Positions 45,405-57,426 are shown, counted from the stretch's first letter. The stretch is DNA of 64,000 nucleotides from Arcuatula senhousia (GCA_963971305.1 OZ020308.1:26813275-26877274), one strand, 5' to 3'. Translations and numbers: made by a program. The notes: a model not told the origin generated them from the letters alone.

Positions 45405-46298
45405 TTTTCAAATCTCATCTGATTTCATTTGGGCCTTTTGGAAAAGGGGAAGTAATGTTGTTGGGTATCATAAAATGTCCCATCTGGTGACCCTTTTTAA
45501 GCTCACCTGGACTGAAGGTCCATGTGAGCTGTTGGCTCCCTAGAGGTCTGTCATTGTTGTCATCTGTCTTTTGTTTTTCAAAAATCTTCTCTGATACTGC
45601 TGAACAGTAAATAATGAAACTTGGCATGATCGATCCTTAGGGTGTCCTGCACATAAAATTGCATTGGATTATGCTCTTTAAAGGAAAAAAAAACACCTTT
45701 TTTTCATGATTTTGTCCTACAGAATGGAAACTGTTGCAGATAGAGAAAAGCTGTTGCTTGCTTAACCATTCAGCTGATTGAGCTCTATAAAAGTTACCAA
45801 TGGGTCAAATATGTCCCCTTTTAGGGGCTATGGCCCTTTGAAGGTCAAAAATAGCGTTTTTAGCTCACCTGGACCAAAGTTCCAGGTGAGCTATTGCCAT
45901 CACTTGGTGTCCGTTGTCGTCGTCTGTCGTCATCGTCTGTTGTCATCGTTAACTTTTATTCAAACTACTTCTCCTCTGAAGCGGCTGCACGGATTCAAAC
46001 CAAATTTGGCCTGGTGGTACTTTAGGGTATCCCCCATAGAACTGATATGGGGAATTTTCATGCGTCAAAAACATGGTTGCCGTTGCTAAAAATAGACCAG
46101 GGGGTCACACTACTGTTGTTGGCTTGTAATTCAAAAAGTATAAGAGATAGATGAAATCTGATGCTACCATATTGCTTCAGCATCAAATTTAAAGCTCAAC
46201 AAAAGACTCCATTTGGTCGAAGTTGTCAGATGACCCCTTTTAGGGGTTACAGCCCCTTAGAGGTAAAAATAGGCTTTTTTCATGTTTTTGCCATATAG

Positions 46299-46622
46299 TT
46301 TTATGCTCTTATATATTTTCGAGTACTGGAATATGTGTTGGAAAGACACAGTTTACATATTTCCAAAATTTGACAACATTTGGCTGTTTCTTTAAAATTT
46401 GATAATATTATCTATTTGGTCATTTTTGGCTTCTGTTTTTGTTTTAATCAAATCTAATATTCTGCCGGTTTTCCAAGTTTCCTATCTCTAGCGTGTCTGA
46501 TGAAGGTTAATCCAGAAAAGCGCTTCACACGCAATGAAATTTTGCTGTTGTACATTTATCAAAAACATTTTAATATGTGGATCGTGTCTTTCTGGCACCT
46601 ATTCCATATTTTTTCGTATTTA
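46299..46622 (+). mobile_element. Single retrozyme-like unit with hammerhead ribozyme
   Basis: A 324-bp insert, TTTTATGCTCTTATATATTT to CATATTTTTTCGTATTTA, sits inside an internal unit of the surrounding family A element (CATGTTTTTGCCATATAG before, TATGAAAACTATTGCAG after). ATAG is repeated at both edges (46295-46298 and 46623-46626). It equals one unit of the 393-bp arrays minus about 65 bp (the AGTGCCGTGTGGAGGTCG part). It shows that the unit can move as a monomer. Confidence 0.8.
46491..46532 (+). ncRNA. Type I hammerhead ribozyme, minimal stem III
   Basis: Order of parts: GCGTGT (stem I), CTGATGA core, short stem-loop II AGGTTAATCCA, GAA, AAGCGCTT (stem III, A15.1-U16.1 with tiny loop), C17 cleavage base at 46526, ACACGC (other side of stem I). 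All invariant hammerhead core positions are present. Activity is inferred, not shown. Confidence 0.8.
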
Positions 46623-47602
46623 ATAGTATGAAAACTATTGCAGATAGAGAAAAGCTGTTGCTTGCTTAAATGTTCAGCTCATGTAGCTTTACAAAAGTCT
46701 CTATAGGCTCAAAGTTGTCAGATGCCCCCTTATAGGGGATACGGCCCTAAGATGATGTTTTTTTTATGTTTTTGGAATGAAAACTATAGCAGATAGAGAA
46801 AAAATGTTGCTTGCTTAAATGTTCAGCGCATTTAGCACCACAAAAGTCTTTCTAGGATGGAAGTTGACAGATGACCCATTATAGGGATTACAGCCCCTTA
46901 AAGATGAAAAATGGTGTTTTTGGCTTATAGAACGAAAACTATTACAGAAAGAGAAAATCTGTTGCTTGCTTAAACATTCAGCTTATTTAACTCTACAAAA
47001 GGCTTTATAGGGTTTAAGTTTTCAGATGACCCTTAGGGCCGACATCAAGACCAGGTGAGCGATTCAGGCTCCTGTGAGCCTCTTGTTATGTTTTGCCCTA
47101 TAGAATGAAAACTATTGCAGAAAGAGATAAGCTGTTGCTTGCTGAAACTTTAAACTGATTGAACTTTACAAAAATCTTCCTTGCGTCTAAGTTGTCAGAT
47201 AACCCGCGAAAGGGTTTATGGTCCTTTGAAGGAAAAAAATTGTGTCTTTCCATATTGTTATCCTATAGAATGAAAGCTTTTGCAGGTACAAAAACCTTCA
47301 GCTCAATATAAGCTCTACAAAAGTCTCCATTGCTTTAACGTTGTCAGATGACCCTTTATATTGGTCATAGAAGAGTCCCTTAGAGATTAAGGACCCTCGT
47401 GCTTAAGGTAGGGCGTGGCACTTGGGTCCAAAATTAATTTGACAATAGATTTTCTTCAAAATTGGCACACATGTCCAAAAAGATGTACTCTTTCATAATT
47501 TGATTCAAAATTTATGGGTTTCTTTCCTGCTTTTCGAGTTATATCAAGTTCAAGTATCAATATTTTTTCTATGAATTATATAGGAAAAGCCATAAAACAA
47601 GA

Positions 47603-47821
47603 CACAGGTTACGGTTACGGCAAATTTTAGCAAGACTGTAACAATAAGAATTTTAACCGTAACAATAAGAAATTCTTATTTTTTTCATAAAGAGATTCTT
47701 ATTGTTATACGGCAAAGACGAAAATCGGGACGGAGACCGAATCGTATACGACCGTAATAATAAGAATTTTCTTATTGTTACGGCACTTATTGATACGGTT
47801 TTGCCGTAATCGTATCCTGTG
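47603..47821. mobile_element. Palindromic MITE (CACAGG...CCTGTG)
   Basis: 219 bp. Ends CACAGGTTACGGTTACGGCA and TGCCGTAATCGTATCCTGTG are inverted. The interior repeats CCGTAACAATAAGAA and its complement several times, so one strand could fold almost fully. No clear target duplication. Confidence 0.7.
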
Positions 47822-47856
47822 CCTAAAAAAAATAAAAATGTTCCATTGTTTTTTAT

Positions 47857-50230
47857 ACCTGTCAATTTACGACCGCAAAATTTTTGCGATCGTATAATGT
47901 TATCATCAGTGGCGATGTCGTCGTCGTTGTCGTCGTCGTCTGAGTAAATGTTGACCAAATGTTAGGAAATTTTGATATGATGTTTGTTACTGCATAAGGA
48001 AGGTTGGTATTGTATTTGGGGATTGTGGCCCCTACCGTTTCAGAAAAAAGGGCTAAAACTGGTGTATTGACAAAACTGTTGTACAATGTTTATTATTCAT
48101 TCGATTTTGAAAATTCTTTTTTTAGCTTACCTGGCCAAAGGCCACGTGAGCTTGTGCCATCACTATGCGTCCGTCGTCGTCCGTCGTCTGTCGTCGTCCG
48201 TCGTCCGTTAACAATTTCAAAAATCTTCTCCTCTGAAACTACTATACCAATTTAACTGAAACTTTGCAGGAAAGGTAAATGACATGTTGGCAACAAACGA
48301 TCCTCATTTTAAAATGATTCGATAAAAAACATGGCTGCTGTTACTAAAAATAGAACATAGGGTAAAACCACTTAAAATGGCTTATAACTCAGCAACCATA
48401 ACAGATAGATAAAATCCGAAGGATCTTAGGCTCTTCAGAATCAGAAGTTCTACAAAAGTCTCCATTGGGTCCAAGTTGTCAGATGAACCCTTATAGGGGT
48501 TATGGCCTTTGAAGGTCAAAAATAACCTTTTTTTCATGTTTTTGCACTATAGAATGAAAACTATTGCAGATAGAGAAAAGCTGTTGCTTGCTTAAATGTT
48601 CAGCTCATTCAGCTCTACATAAATCGTCATAGGGTTGAAGTTGTCAGATGACCCCTTAAAGGGGAAAAATAGTGTTTTTTGCCTATACAATGAAAACTAT
48701 TACAGACAGAGAAAAGCTGTTGCTTGCTTAAATGATCAGCTCATTTAGCTCTACAAAATTCTCCATAGGGTCAAAGTTGTCAGATGACCCCTTATAGGGG
48801 TTACAGACCCTTAAAGGCGAAAATTAAGTGATTTTTTTGCCAATAAAACGAAAACTATTGCAGATAGAGAAAAGCTGTTGCCTGCTTTAATGTTCAGCTC
48901 AGTCAGCTCTACAAAATTCTCCATAGGGTCGAAGTTGTCAGATGACCCTTTTTAGGGGGTTACAGCCCCTTAAAGGCAAAAAAAGTGTTTTTGGGCTAAA
49001 GAATGAAAACTATAATTGCAGATAGGGAAAAGCTGTTGCTTACTTGTATGTTCAGCTCATTTAGCTCTACAAAAGTCTCCATATGGTCATAGCTTAATAA
49101 AAGTCTCTATAAAGTCAAAGTGTTCAGACGGCCCTTAAAATAACATTTTGCACGTTTTTTGCCTACAGAATGAAAACTATTGCTGTTAGAGAAAAGCTGT
49201 TGCTTGCATAAATGTTCAGCTTAAGTTCTTCATAGGGTTGACATCAAGACCAGGTGAGCGATTCAGGCACCTGGGAACCTCTTGTATTGAATTCATCATT
49301 ATGTTTCAATGGTTTTGATATATGTTGTACTGTTACATTGCTACTGGGGGTCAAAAAGGGGCCACACCCCAAAAAAAGACTTTTTTATTTGTGGTCCGAT
49401 TTTCAAAATCTTTTTTTCATTGGAATCCTTGTGAAAATCACTGCATGCGTTTTTTTCAATCAGATTTGCAATATGTCTTATCGTTTTTGAGAAATTGGGG
49501 GTCAAAGGGGCAAAAAACGCCATTTTTTAAGTTTGTCAAGGCAATTAGTTTTAAACCAAAAATTTAGTTGTAGTGGGCCAGTCCATTGTTATGAAATTTT
49601 GATATGATGATTATATTCACTAAAGGAATGTTGGTCTTGTATTTGGGATTTGTGGCCTCTAATGTTTTAGAAAAAAGGACCAAAAGGGGCGAAAACGGGT
49701 GTATTGACAAAACTGTTGTAGAATGTTTATTATTCATTCAATTTTGAAAATCCTTTTTTTGTTGTTGAAGTGCTCATAAAATTCTTTCTACAAAATGTGT
49801 CAATGACTTTAAATGTATTTCACCATTACATTGCTTCAGGTGGCTAAAGACAGGCCACGCCCATAAAATCAACTTTTTTATTGGTCCGATTTTTAAAATC
49901 CCTTTTTCATTTGCAATATCTTTTACCGTTTTTGAGAAATTAGGGGTCAAATGGCCAAAAATGTCAAGTATTAAATACATGTATATTATAAATAAGGCTT
50001 TTTGTATTAGATGTTGATGTAAATATATATGTGTCAAAAATGCATTTTTAAGTCCACCACAGGATGCATGTGTCAAAAAGCTTTGTAAGTTAATCACCAT
50101 GGGCTTCGTGTGACCAAAGCAATGGACTATCCATATTGGGCCTCCAACGTACCGGCAGGGTTCGGCTTCAACTTTTTGCGGTCGTATAATGCTGTACTCG
50201 GCGTAGCTTTTTATTTTGACATTTTATAGA
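47857..50230 (+). repeat. Repeat family L with a nested family A element
   Basis: Starts with a hairpin (TTACGACCGCAAAATTTTTG then CGATCGTATAATG), has GTCGTCGTTGTCGTCGTC, and ends with TTTTTGCGGTCGTATAATG at about 50172. Internal units recur at 47950 and 49583 (GAAATTTTGATATGATG, GTGTATTGACAAAACTGTTG). The layout resembles the other hairpin-headed families, but the 3' hairpin was not found. Confidence 0.5.
48123..49284 (+). mobile_element. HINE-like family A element
   Basis: Head TAGCTTACCTGGCCAAAGGC with partner CACGTGAGC, GTCCGTCGTCGTCC run, about six internal units, 3' part CCAGGTGAGCGATTCAGGC, decayed hairpin, CTTG end. Inserted in repeat family L. Confidence 0.82.
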
Positions 50231-52483
50231 TCTTGCAACAATTCGTTATCTTAAATCAATTTAAAGTTTGATTTCTGCCCTTGATTTTTACGTACAAGCA
50301 GATAGGAGCAAAAAAAAACGATGATTTATGATTTTTGCCAATTTACTCCTCTTGACCTTACTTTAACTAAGAATTTATACTACTTTAAGAATACAAATTT
50401 AATCATATTGATAAAATGTGCCTAAACTACGTATAAAGATTCTAAGAACACAAAAATCTCAAAATATTTTTCAAATTTCATTTTATTTTGGGCAAGTCAC
50501 ATGACAAACTGTTCATTGATTGTCAATGGACCAAAATTTCACATCTTTCGAATTCTGTTGCAAATAATGAAAACTATTTCAGACAGGAAAAAATGCCGCT
50601 TGTTTCAATGATTTTCTAAAAAAACATTTGAACTGAGACCAAAAAGTTAAATGACCATTTTCACTTTTAATTGTGGATAGGTGGTGCTGGTTAAAAATCC
50701 TCAGTAAAAATCATTACGTTAGGAATGCTCAGAGGAATGTATTCATAAGATTTCTTTATGAATTAAATTTTGAGGATCAATGGTCACTAATGATTTGTGC
50801 AATGCAGGCTTCTATGAGCCTCTAGTTTGTTAACGCTAAGACTGGTTTTGTTTGACACAGATTGCAGGAACGTAGTGGAGAAAAATTCAAGATCTAGTTT
50901 TAATTAGATTGGTTTTGTTTGTATTTTCAAACAGTCAATTGTACTAGACACGTGTCGTCAAAATATTACCCAAAAAGCCTAAAAAATGTTTAGAAGTAAA
51001 ACATGGCTGGAAGTATGTGAGCAACAGACCTGATAAATTGATTCGTTCCATGCCGATATTGTATTCCAAATACGAGTCTCAAGGGGATAAGTAGTTGCTG
51101 GGTAAATTGTTATAAAATGTTGGGTTTTTACCCGGCCATTCACCTGTTACATGTATAATCCGATTTTTTCACTTCATGAAATTCGGCCAAAAATGCAAAG
51201 TACAGTGAAAATCACTTGGACCAGGATATAATTTTTAAACAATTCTCTGAAAACAATTGCAAATCAAATGATCAAATGCAAGCAAACCCCTTTATATTTT
51301 TAATTTACGTCATCTAGTATAAAAAGTCAGACATTGGAAGGAGAAGTCCATGACACATATTTATATAAAATCATAAATTCTTATATTTATTAATTTCATT
51401 AAAACTTGTATTTCTATTAGCTCTCAACTGTTGCAAAATATGATTAGGGATGAAGATTATTTCTCACAGCTTTTAGCCGATACAGAATTTCTTGGGGCAT
51501 ATCTATATAGAAACAGACAAAACATAACCCATATTTATATGAGACTAGATTTTTTTCAATGAAAATTAAAAAAAAAAACATGACAATTTTTATATAAAAT
51601 TGGCTTCAAACTATACCCATTTTAATATAAATTTTCATAAAAAACCTACCCATATTTTTGGCACAAACATGTACATCTTTATAAAGGAAGTTACCCCCCC
51701 CCCCCGGAGAGCAGTTTATTAGTGAAAAATCACAATGGAAAAATAGCCATTCCGATATCGACTTATCTTTTATAATTTTCTGAAGTAAACTGTACGAGTT
51801 ATCGATCTTTTGAACTGCTGAAGGTCATCTCCGTAAAGAACGGGTATATATATGACTGTTATAATCTAGCTATTTCTTGGACCTCTAGCAGCAAGGGTAT
51901 CATCAGATCATCTAGATCGTACAAAATACCAATTGAAAGAGGGTGTAGATGCCCTTAAGCAATAGCCGTTATTTGCCTTATTTTCGCTACCGTTAGCGTT
52001 ATATGGGGATACCCCATCAATACCCCCTTGAAATCAGTTAATCTTTCGATCAATATTACTTTTTTCTTTAATGACGTTTACTTTTTCTCCTTTTTTCTGT
52101 TTTATGAACGAAAAAGCAACTTAAAAAAAAAGAAAAATGATAAAATAAGTGTCTGTAAAGGGTAGTCTGGGGAAATCAAAACTTATTTTTTCTGAAAAAC
52201 GTAAGCCTTTATTTATTTAAATAATCTTATGAGTATCAAAAGGACCTAACTAAAATATAACAACTTTTAAAATGCTTAAATACATTTTCTAAAAATCTAG
52301 ATATTTACATTTAAGGTGTCTCTGGGCTTTTAGAATTCTACTATATATTTTGTTCTTTTTTTGGCACATTGATAGGTCTTAATGTATAGATAAAAAATAT
52401 CAAATAAAAAGAGGGGGTCACCGTTCATTTTAGAGCGCTATCAACTTTCTAACAATAGCAAAGTTTCAATATTTTATATAGGA
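50231..52483. other. Intergenic, no recognised gene
   Basis: AT-rich DNA with a C11 run at about 51693. A word pair GGGGTCACCGTTCATTTT at 52415 and 52832 suggests a dispersed repeat. No open frame of note. Confidence 0.45.
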
Positions 52484-52712
52484 AAGGGGGGGGGGGGGGG
52501 GGGTAGGACCTTTTTCGGGACACCGGGATTGGCCATATTTAAGCTCGGGATTCCGGGATTTGGACAATTTAAGTTCGGGATTCCGGGATAAAATTATATC
52601 AACTTTACCGGGCTTCGAGATTTTCTCATTTTTAAGTCGGGATGACGGGATTTTGTAAAAATTAGTTCGGGATTCCGGGATCAGACCCCCTCCTACCCCC
52701 CCCCCCCTCATA
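52484..52712. mobile_element. MITE-like element with CGGGATTCCGGGAT repeats and G/C-run ends
   Basis: G16-17 followed by TAGGACC at the left and GACCCCCTCCTA followed by C13 at the right form inverted ends. Between them TTCGGGATTCCGGGAT and variants recur five times. One strand carries a G run long enough for G-quadruplex formation. Confidence 0.6.
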
Positions 52713-53148
52713 GGATATATAGGGAAAAAATATAGAGGCACCAAAATATTAATTCCTACTATAGAATCAGCTCAAATTCTGAAGGAAAGTATCTTTTCTA
52801 AAGCTCTTTGAAATTGTCTGAAAAAAATATGGGGTCACCGTTCATTTTTTCAAGAAATTCATGAAAATTGAAAAATTTCCTATTCATTCTATATAAATTA
52901 TCTCCCTTTGATTTAGTACGGTAAATTCTAAAAATGATTACAATGTCATTTTTTCTATCCCAATTGCTTTTGATTTGAAAAAAAAATATTGTAGTATAAA
53001 GTTTTTGTATGCCAAGTCCAGTTAGTTTATCAATTTTATATAAAATTCCAATATGTGCAAAAAGATGCTCAGTTTAAATGCCTCGAGCTACCTTAATCTA
53101 AATTCCAATAGTAAAAAAAGTAGGGGAAAAAATCTCAAATTTCTATTG

Positions 53149-53166
53149 TGACGTCATATGACGTCA
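53149..53166. promoter_or_regulatory. Double CRE palindrome
   Basis: TGACGTCA-TA-TGACGTCA, a perfect 18-bp palindrome of two full CREB/ATF sites. It lies about 85-100 bp before the first putative splice donor block and about 740 bp before the 177-codon gene's ATG. It is a plausible promoter element for that gene; function is inferred. Confidence 0.5.
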
Positions 53167-53239
53167 AAATGCACTCCCTGATGTCAACAAAAACAAGTTG
53201 ATGACAAAATACCTCTTTGGTAAAAATGGTATCAGCTCC

Positions 53240-53602
53240 TTTATCTTAGAGGTAAGCTTTTCTTTCACTCTTTTTTGTAAATTTAGTTACGTTTTTGTGC
53301 AACATAAGAATAGCAAACATTTCAAATGTGCTAGTTATGACATAAAGAAAAATTCTGTTCTCCAGAGTTGTAAAATTCTATGATACAGTGATTTTGAAAA
53401 TTTGGCATCTGGCTGCCATTTTCAATGGAGAAACAAGGGGGCAAAGTGGTTTTGCTTCATTTATCTTAGAGGTAAGCTTTTCTTTCACTCTTTTTTGTAA
53501 ATTTAGTTACGTTTTTGTGCACAATAATTAAGAAAAGCAAACATTTCAAATGTGCTAGTTATGACATAAAGAAAAATTGTTAGAATTTCTGTTCTCCAGA
53601 GT
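53240..53602 (+). repeat. Duplicated splice-donor block upstream of the 177-codon gene
   Basis: A block of about 130-145 bp occurs at 53240-53368 and 53460-53602 (spacing 220 bp). Both begin TTTATCTTAGAG followed by the consensus donor GTAAGC and continue CACTCTTTTTTGTAAATTTA. If transcribed, these are alternative 5' untranslated exons joining the acceptor at 53897-53898. Confidence 0.55.
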
Positions 53603-53907
53603 ATCCTTTACAGACAGTAATTAAACAACAGATCATTCTGTCTAGAAAGCACTCAAGACGCAAGTTGAAGTTGACAAAATACGGGAGTTCCATTTTTTTC
53701 CGCTCATAGGAGCAAGCAATTATTTTATTTTTTTTATGTTGATCAGAGTCAGTGCTTGCTGCTGAAACTTAATGAAAATCGAAACAAAGTATTGAAGGCA
53801 AATATAATCAAATGAAAACTAAAAGTGGTTTCAAAGTTTAATTGAAACCTTTGATATTTTTATAAAATATTGTACTAAATCCAGCTTGTTTGTTGTAGAT
53901 GTAAGCA

Positions 53908-54441
53908 ATGGCTGCAAAGAAAGGTGGTTGTTGGACCTATTCTTTGTTTTTTGACCCTGAAGCAAACAAAAATTCCGGAGATACTTATAAATTTAGTAGT
54001 GAGGATTTGGTGGAAAACTTCACTAGACTTTTTAATGCTCAAGAAAACATTTTACAGGTTCGTGCGTATAAATCGAAGCTGAGTAAATTTCAGCTTACAT
54101 CACTTCTTCTGTATCACTTGTTCATTGTTTTTGAGACCAACCAATGGTGGTGGTCCATTGAAAAAGACGGAATAGGTATAGTTATCAGGAGAAGCAAAAG
54201 CTTAGATGTTTTGAGGGATAACAACTGGAAGGAAAGACGAAATTCAGTCACACACACCAAAACGTCTACAGGAAGAAAAACTGTTGAAGACCTATTATAT
54301 TGGCTTGAAGGTTCAGGCGAATTGTATGATAGCTACCATCTTACGGACAGCAATTGCAAAGAGTTTGCAAAAAAGGTGTTTGATTATATCGCAATCGACG
54401 AGTTGTGTTGGTTTGATAGTGCCTTTGAAGGATGGTTTTAA
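53908..54441 (+). CDS. Uncharacterised 177-residue protein, candidate permuted papain/LRAT-like fold
   Basis: Complete open frame in one exon, starting ATGGCTGCAAAG just after a plausible acceptor (TTTGTTGTAG, 53889-53898) and stopping with TAA. No signal peptide or membrane segment is seen. Residues 66-93 hold a hydrophobic strand with H70, then NQWWWSIEKDG. Residues 142-160 read SYHLTDSNCKEFAKKVFDY. A His followed about 80 residues later by Asn-Cys...F at a helix start is the layout of NlpC/P60, LRAT and PPPDE-type thiol hydrolases or acyltransferases, where C150 would be the nucleophile and H70 its partner. Family membership is inferred from motif shape only. Codon use and length suggest a real gene. 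Substrate unknown. Confidence 0.72.
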   Translation: MAAKKGGCWTYSLFFDPEANKNSGDTYKFSSEDLVENFTRLFNAQENILQVRAYKSKLSKFQLTSLLLYHLFIVFETNQWWWSIEKDGIGIVIRRSKSLDVLRDNNWKERRNSVTHTKTSTGRKTVEDLLYWLEGSGELYDSYHLTDSNCKEFAKKVFDYIAIDELCWFDSAFEGWF

Positions 54442-54575
54442 GATGCTTCCTCTATAGCTCTGAAAAAAAGATTTGTTGAAATGCATGTAAATACTTTTAT
54501 TTGTTTGCCTGCTTAATTTAACAATAATGATTTGAATTTTTTTAAAGTTTGGTTCTGAATATAAATGGTTTTAAA

Positions 54576-54581
54576 AATAAA
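54576..54581 (+). terminator. Poly(A) signal AATAAA for the 177-codon gene
   Basis: Canonical AATAAA 135 bases after the stop codon, in AT-rich sequence. It is the first such signal downstream. Confidence 0.55.
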
Positions 54582-54599
54582 GAAAAAAAGATTTCGATT

Positions 54600-57426
54600 G
54601 ATGTTTTTCTTATAGCAAAATCAGTGAGCACTGTTAGTTCAAAATAGAAAATATGTCTTCTAATTCTTTTGAAAGAAAGTAAAAAAAACACAATGGGGCA
54701 TTCGCATCTTAACAACAACAACAAAACTTTAAAAAAAATAAATGCTTACTCCGTGTGTAGTGACAAAATTAACGCAGGTGCATCTGAAAGGCAACAGATT
54801 CAGTGGTTACACAAACCCAATGCGTTGCCATTGCGAGTCGTTTCGGCAAAACGCACAATTTTTGTTTTTCAAATATTAAAGTTGCCGTTGGATTATTGAG
54901 TACTAGTATGTGTCATATGCAAGTATTTGACATCCAAATAATTATTTGGATAGAGCCACTTTTCTGTTTAATAAAAGTTTTTTTTTATTTTGTTTACATT
55001 TTCCTACTTAACATTCTTTGAAACATAATACTGGAAAATTAAATGATTTATATAACTTAGCCTGATTCCTTTAAAATCCTGAGTGAAAAGCACTGTATTT
55101 ACAAACTAGGTTACACAAAATGTATAAGTATATAACCATAAATCCTATATCTAATACCATTTTCGAGCTAATCTATTTCTAAAAGATTAAAATCATACAA
55201 AAGATCCCCTTTTACAACATTCAGTTTTCAATATATACGATGCAGGATAAGTAAAGGTTAGACACATTTTATTTACTGTTGACAATTATCAAACGTTTGT
55301 AAAATGGTTACTAGTATTGTTTATTCTTCATTAAATGCTATTGCATGTCAGATTTCTGAAACCGAGATTGAACTAACAACCGTTATGCATATTCCCGTTT
55401 ATTCTTATTTAACTAAACCGGCAGCTACCGCATAAATCCAATCAAAGCGCTAAAGCGTTAAAAGGCAAGCGAAATATGCAAGCACTAAAATAGCAGATAT
55501 TTTATTAGTTAATGAACACTCTAGTCCCCCTCTTTGGCACGATGATTATTCAATATATAACCAATCATATTTTGAATTAAAATTAAAAAAAACTTTCGAG
55601 TGCACATGCATTGTATTGTACACAAATGGTATCGATTCAAAACCCCCTTCGATAAAAATGAACTCGTCCAGCGTGTATTAATAGTTGATTAATTGAATTT
55701 TATGAATGAATCAGAAATTAACCTACACTAAACCAATGAAATAACAGCAATATTTGAAGGTAGAGTGCACGACCAATCAAGTTACAGATAAAGATTCATG
55801 TATGTTCTTGTGCCGATCATTAAAAAGTTCGTTTTGTAAATTACAATGGATTAAAAAAAAACTTGTTGTGTGTCGTTTAAAGATGGAGATTTTTTAACGA
55901 ATGCATTAAATTGTAATAAATAAGATCATATTTTAAAAAGAAATATATATCTAAGATAAAGAACTACAGTAGAACGATTACTCCGTCTTGACAGAAAAAA
56001 ACACGAAAGACAGAAGTAACCTTATGACTACATAAGGCAGCTAACGCTTGCCTAAAAATGGTGTTTTTTTACCTGGGTGGTTATTTGTTCATTTAAAGTA
56101 ATAATTAACATAAAGTTGAACTATCAACCAAGGCTTGGTTATCGAATGTTACAAATGTTAACACTGACTAAAAACTGTTATGCCTGCCTACATCCTCAAG
56201 AAAGTTGACAAGATTTAAAAATTAAAATTGATCAATGTTATCAAGTACGACAGAAACATAAATTTAATGTGGTTTCCAAGTACGTGAATTTTTTGTTTTG
56301 TAATTTTCACCATTCAAGTGTCATTTCCCTATATATTTGTTTAATATAAACTATAATATGTAAAATTTGTCACGAAGACAGCATTGAAATTTCAAAATAT
56401 CAGAATTTTTTTTACAAGTCCTGGCATAATCGAATAAGTTGTGAAATATAAACGCCACAGCCGTGAAGTGGTTACGTTGATTTCAAGGTTACGGAAATCA
56501 TTAATTGAATTAAAGTCTTCTCTTTTATTGTAAATTCTTGTTCTGAGATCACCTTGGTAATAATTGAGATGAAATTAATCCATGAATGATGATAAACAGT
56601 TTGATTCGGTGGTTTCCTGAATATCTAACTCTGGAATCAAAGGAATCCACCTACCAAACAAAACTCTATTCAGAAATACTTTACCGGTTTGGAGAACATT
56701 TGCCACAGTATTTAAATGCATAAACTGTGAATTGCAACCAAAAATGTGATAATATGAAAACAAATGTAAGTGTAAGATTAAATTGATCGCCGAAATTGTT
56801 ATATTGACAGATCAGTAAATATCTATGAGCCGAATTCTAACAAGCATATGACCCTTGAAATAAGAGGCCAACACAAATTGTTACATGTAACTATGAAATA
56901 AATATGTTCCAGCAGAAAAAAACATGCCAACATGCACGAACACACAGCTTCGAACTTTCTAAATCACTTATTAACTGGCAAATTGCTGTCCCATCTGCTC
57001 ATTAACTATGCTCGATCTCTTTGTTAATGTAAAGATTGTCCACTACATGGTGGGAGGGTTTTAAACGATTATGAGACGCAAATGTGTAGTCTGGTTTTTT
57101 TTTTTTGGAAGAAGCTGAATCCACACATGCGCGGGCTGTTGCTGTGAGCGTTGTTTCGTACAGCTAGAGAATGCAAAATATATATATTGTTGAAAATGAC
57201 ACAACACTTACATTGTCATTATAATAAAACAATTGTTTACTGGTCATTCGGAAAAGAGAACACTTGTTTCTCTTCGAAACTTACCTCGGCGCTACGCGCC
57301 TCGTGACATAAATGTATTTTTATCCTCTTGAACAGTAAAGCATCGTATAATGTTAAAAACGACAGTTTAAATTTTTAAAATTCAAATATTACCAAAATGA
57401 CCGATCTGTCAGATGAGTGCAGATGT
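54600..57426. other. Intergenic, no recognised gene
   Basis: AT-rich DNA with scattered short open frames lacking conserved features. A GC-rich palindromic word (CGGCGCTACGCGCC) lies at about 57288-57301. Nothing else is supported. Confidence 0.5.

Larger units (their letters stand above)
45861..47085 (+). mobile_element. HINE-like family A, nested copy carrying a retrozyme unit
   Basis: Head TAGCTCACCTGGACCAAAGT with partner TTCCAGGTGAGC, then a GTCGTCGTCTGTCGTC run. Internal units flank the hammerhead-bearing insertion at 46299-46622. 3' part CCAGGTGAGCGATTCAGG, hairpin AGGCTCCTGTGAGCCT, end CTTG before TT. Confidence 0.82.
45499..47400 (+). mobile_element. HINE-like family A element hosting a second copy
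   Basis: Head AAGCTCACCTGGACTGAAGG with partner GGTCCATGTGAGC. Family text runs to 45860, is interrupted by another family A element, and resumes at 47086 (CCTATAGAATGAAAACTATT) to about 47370. A 3' terminus was not found. Confidence 0.65.
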
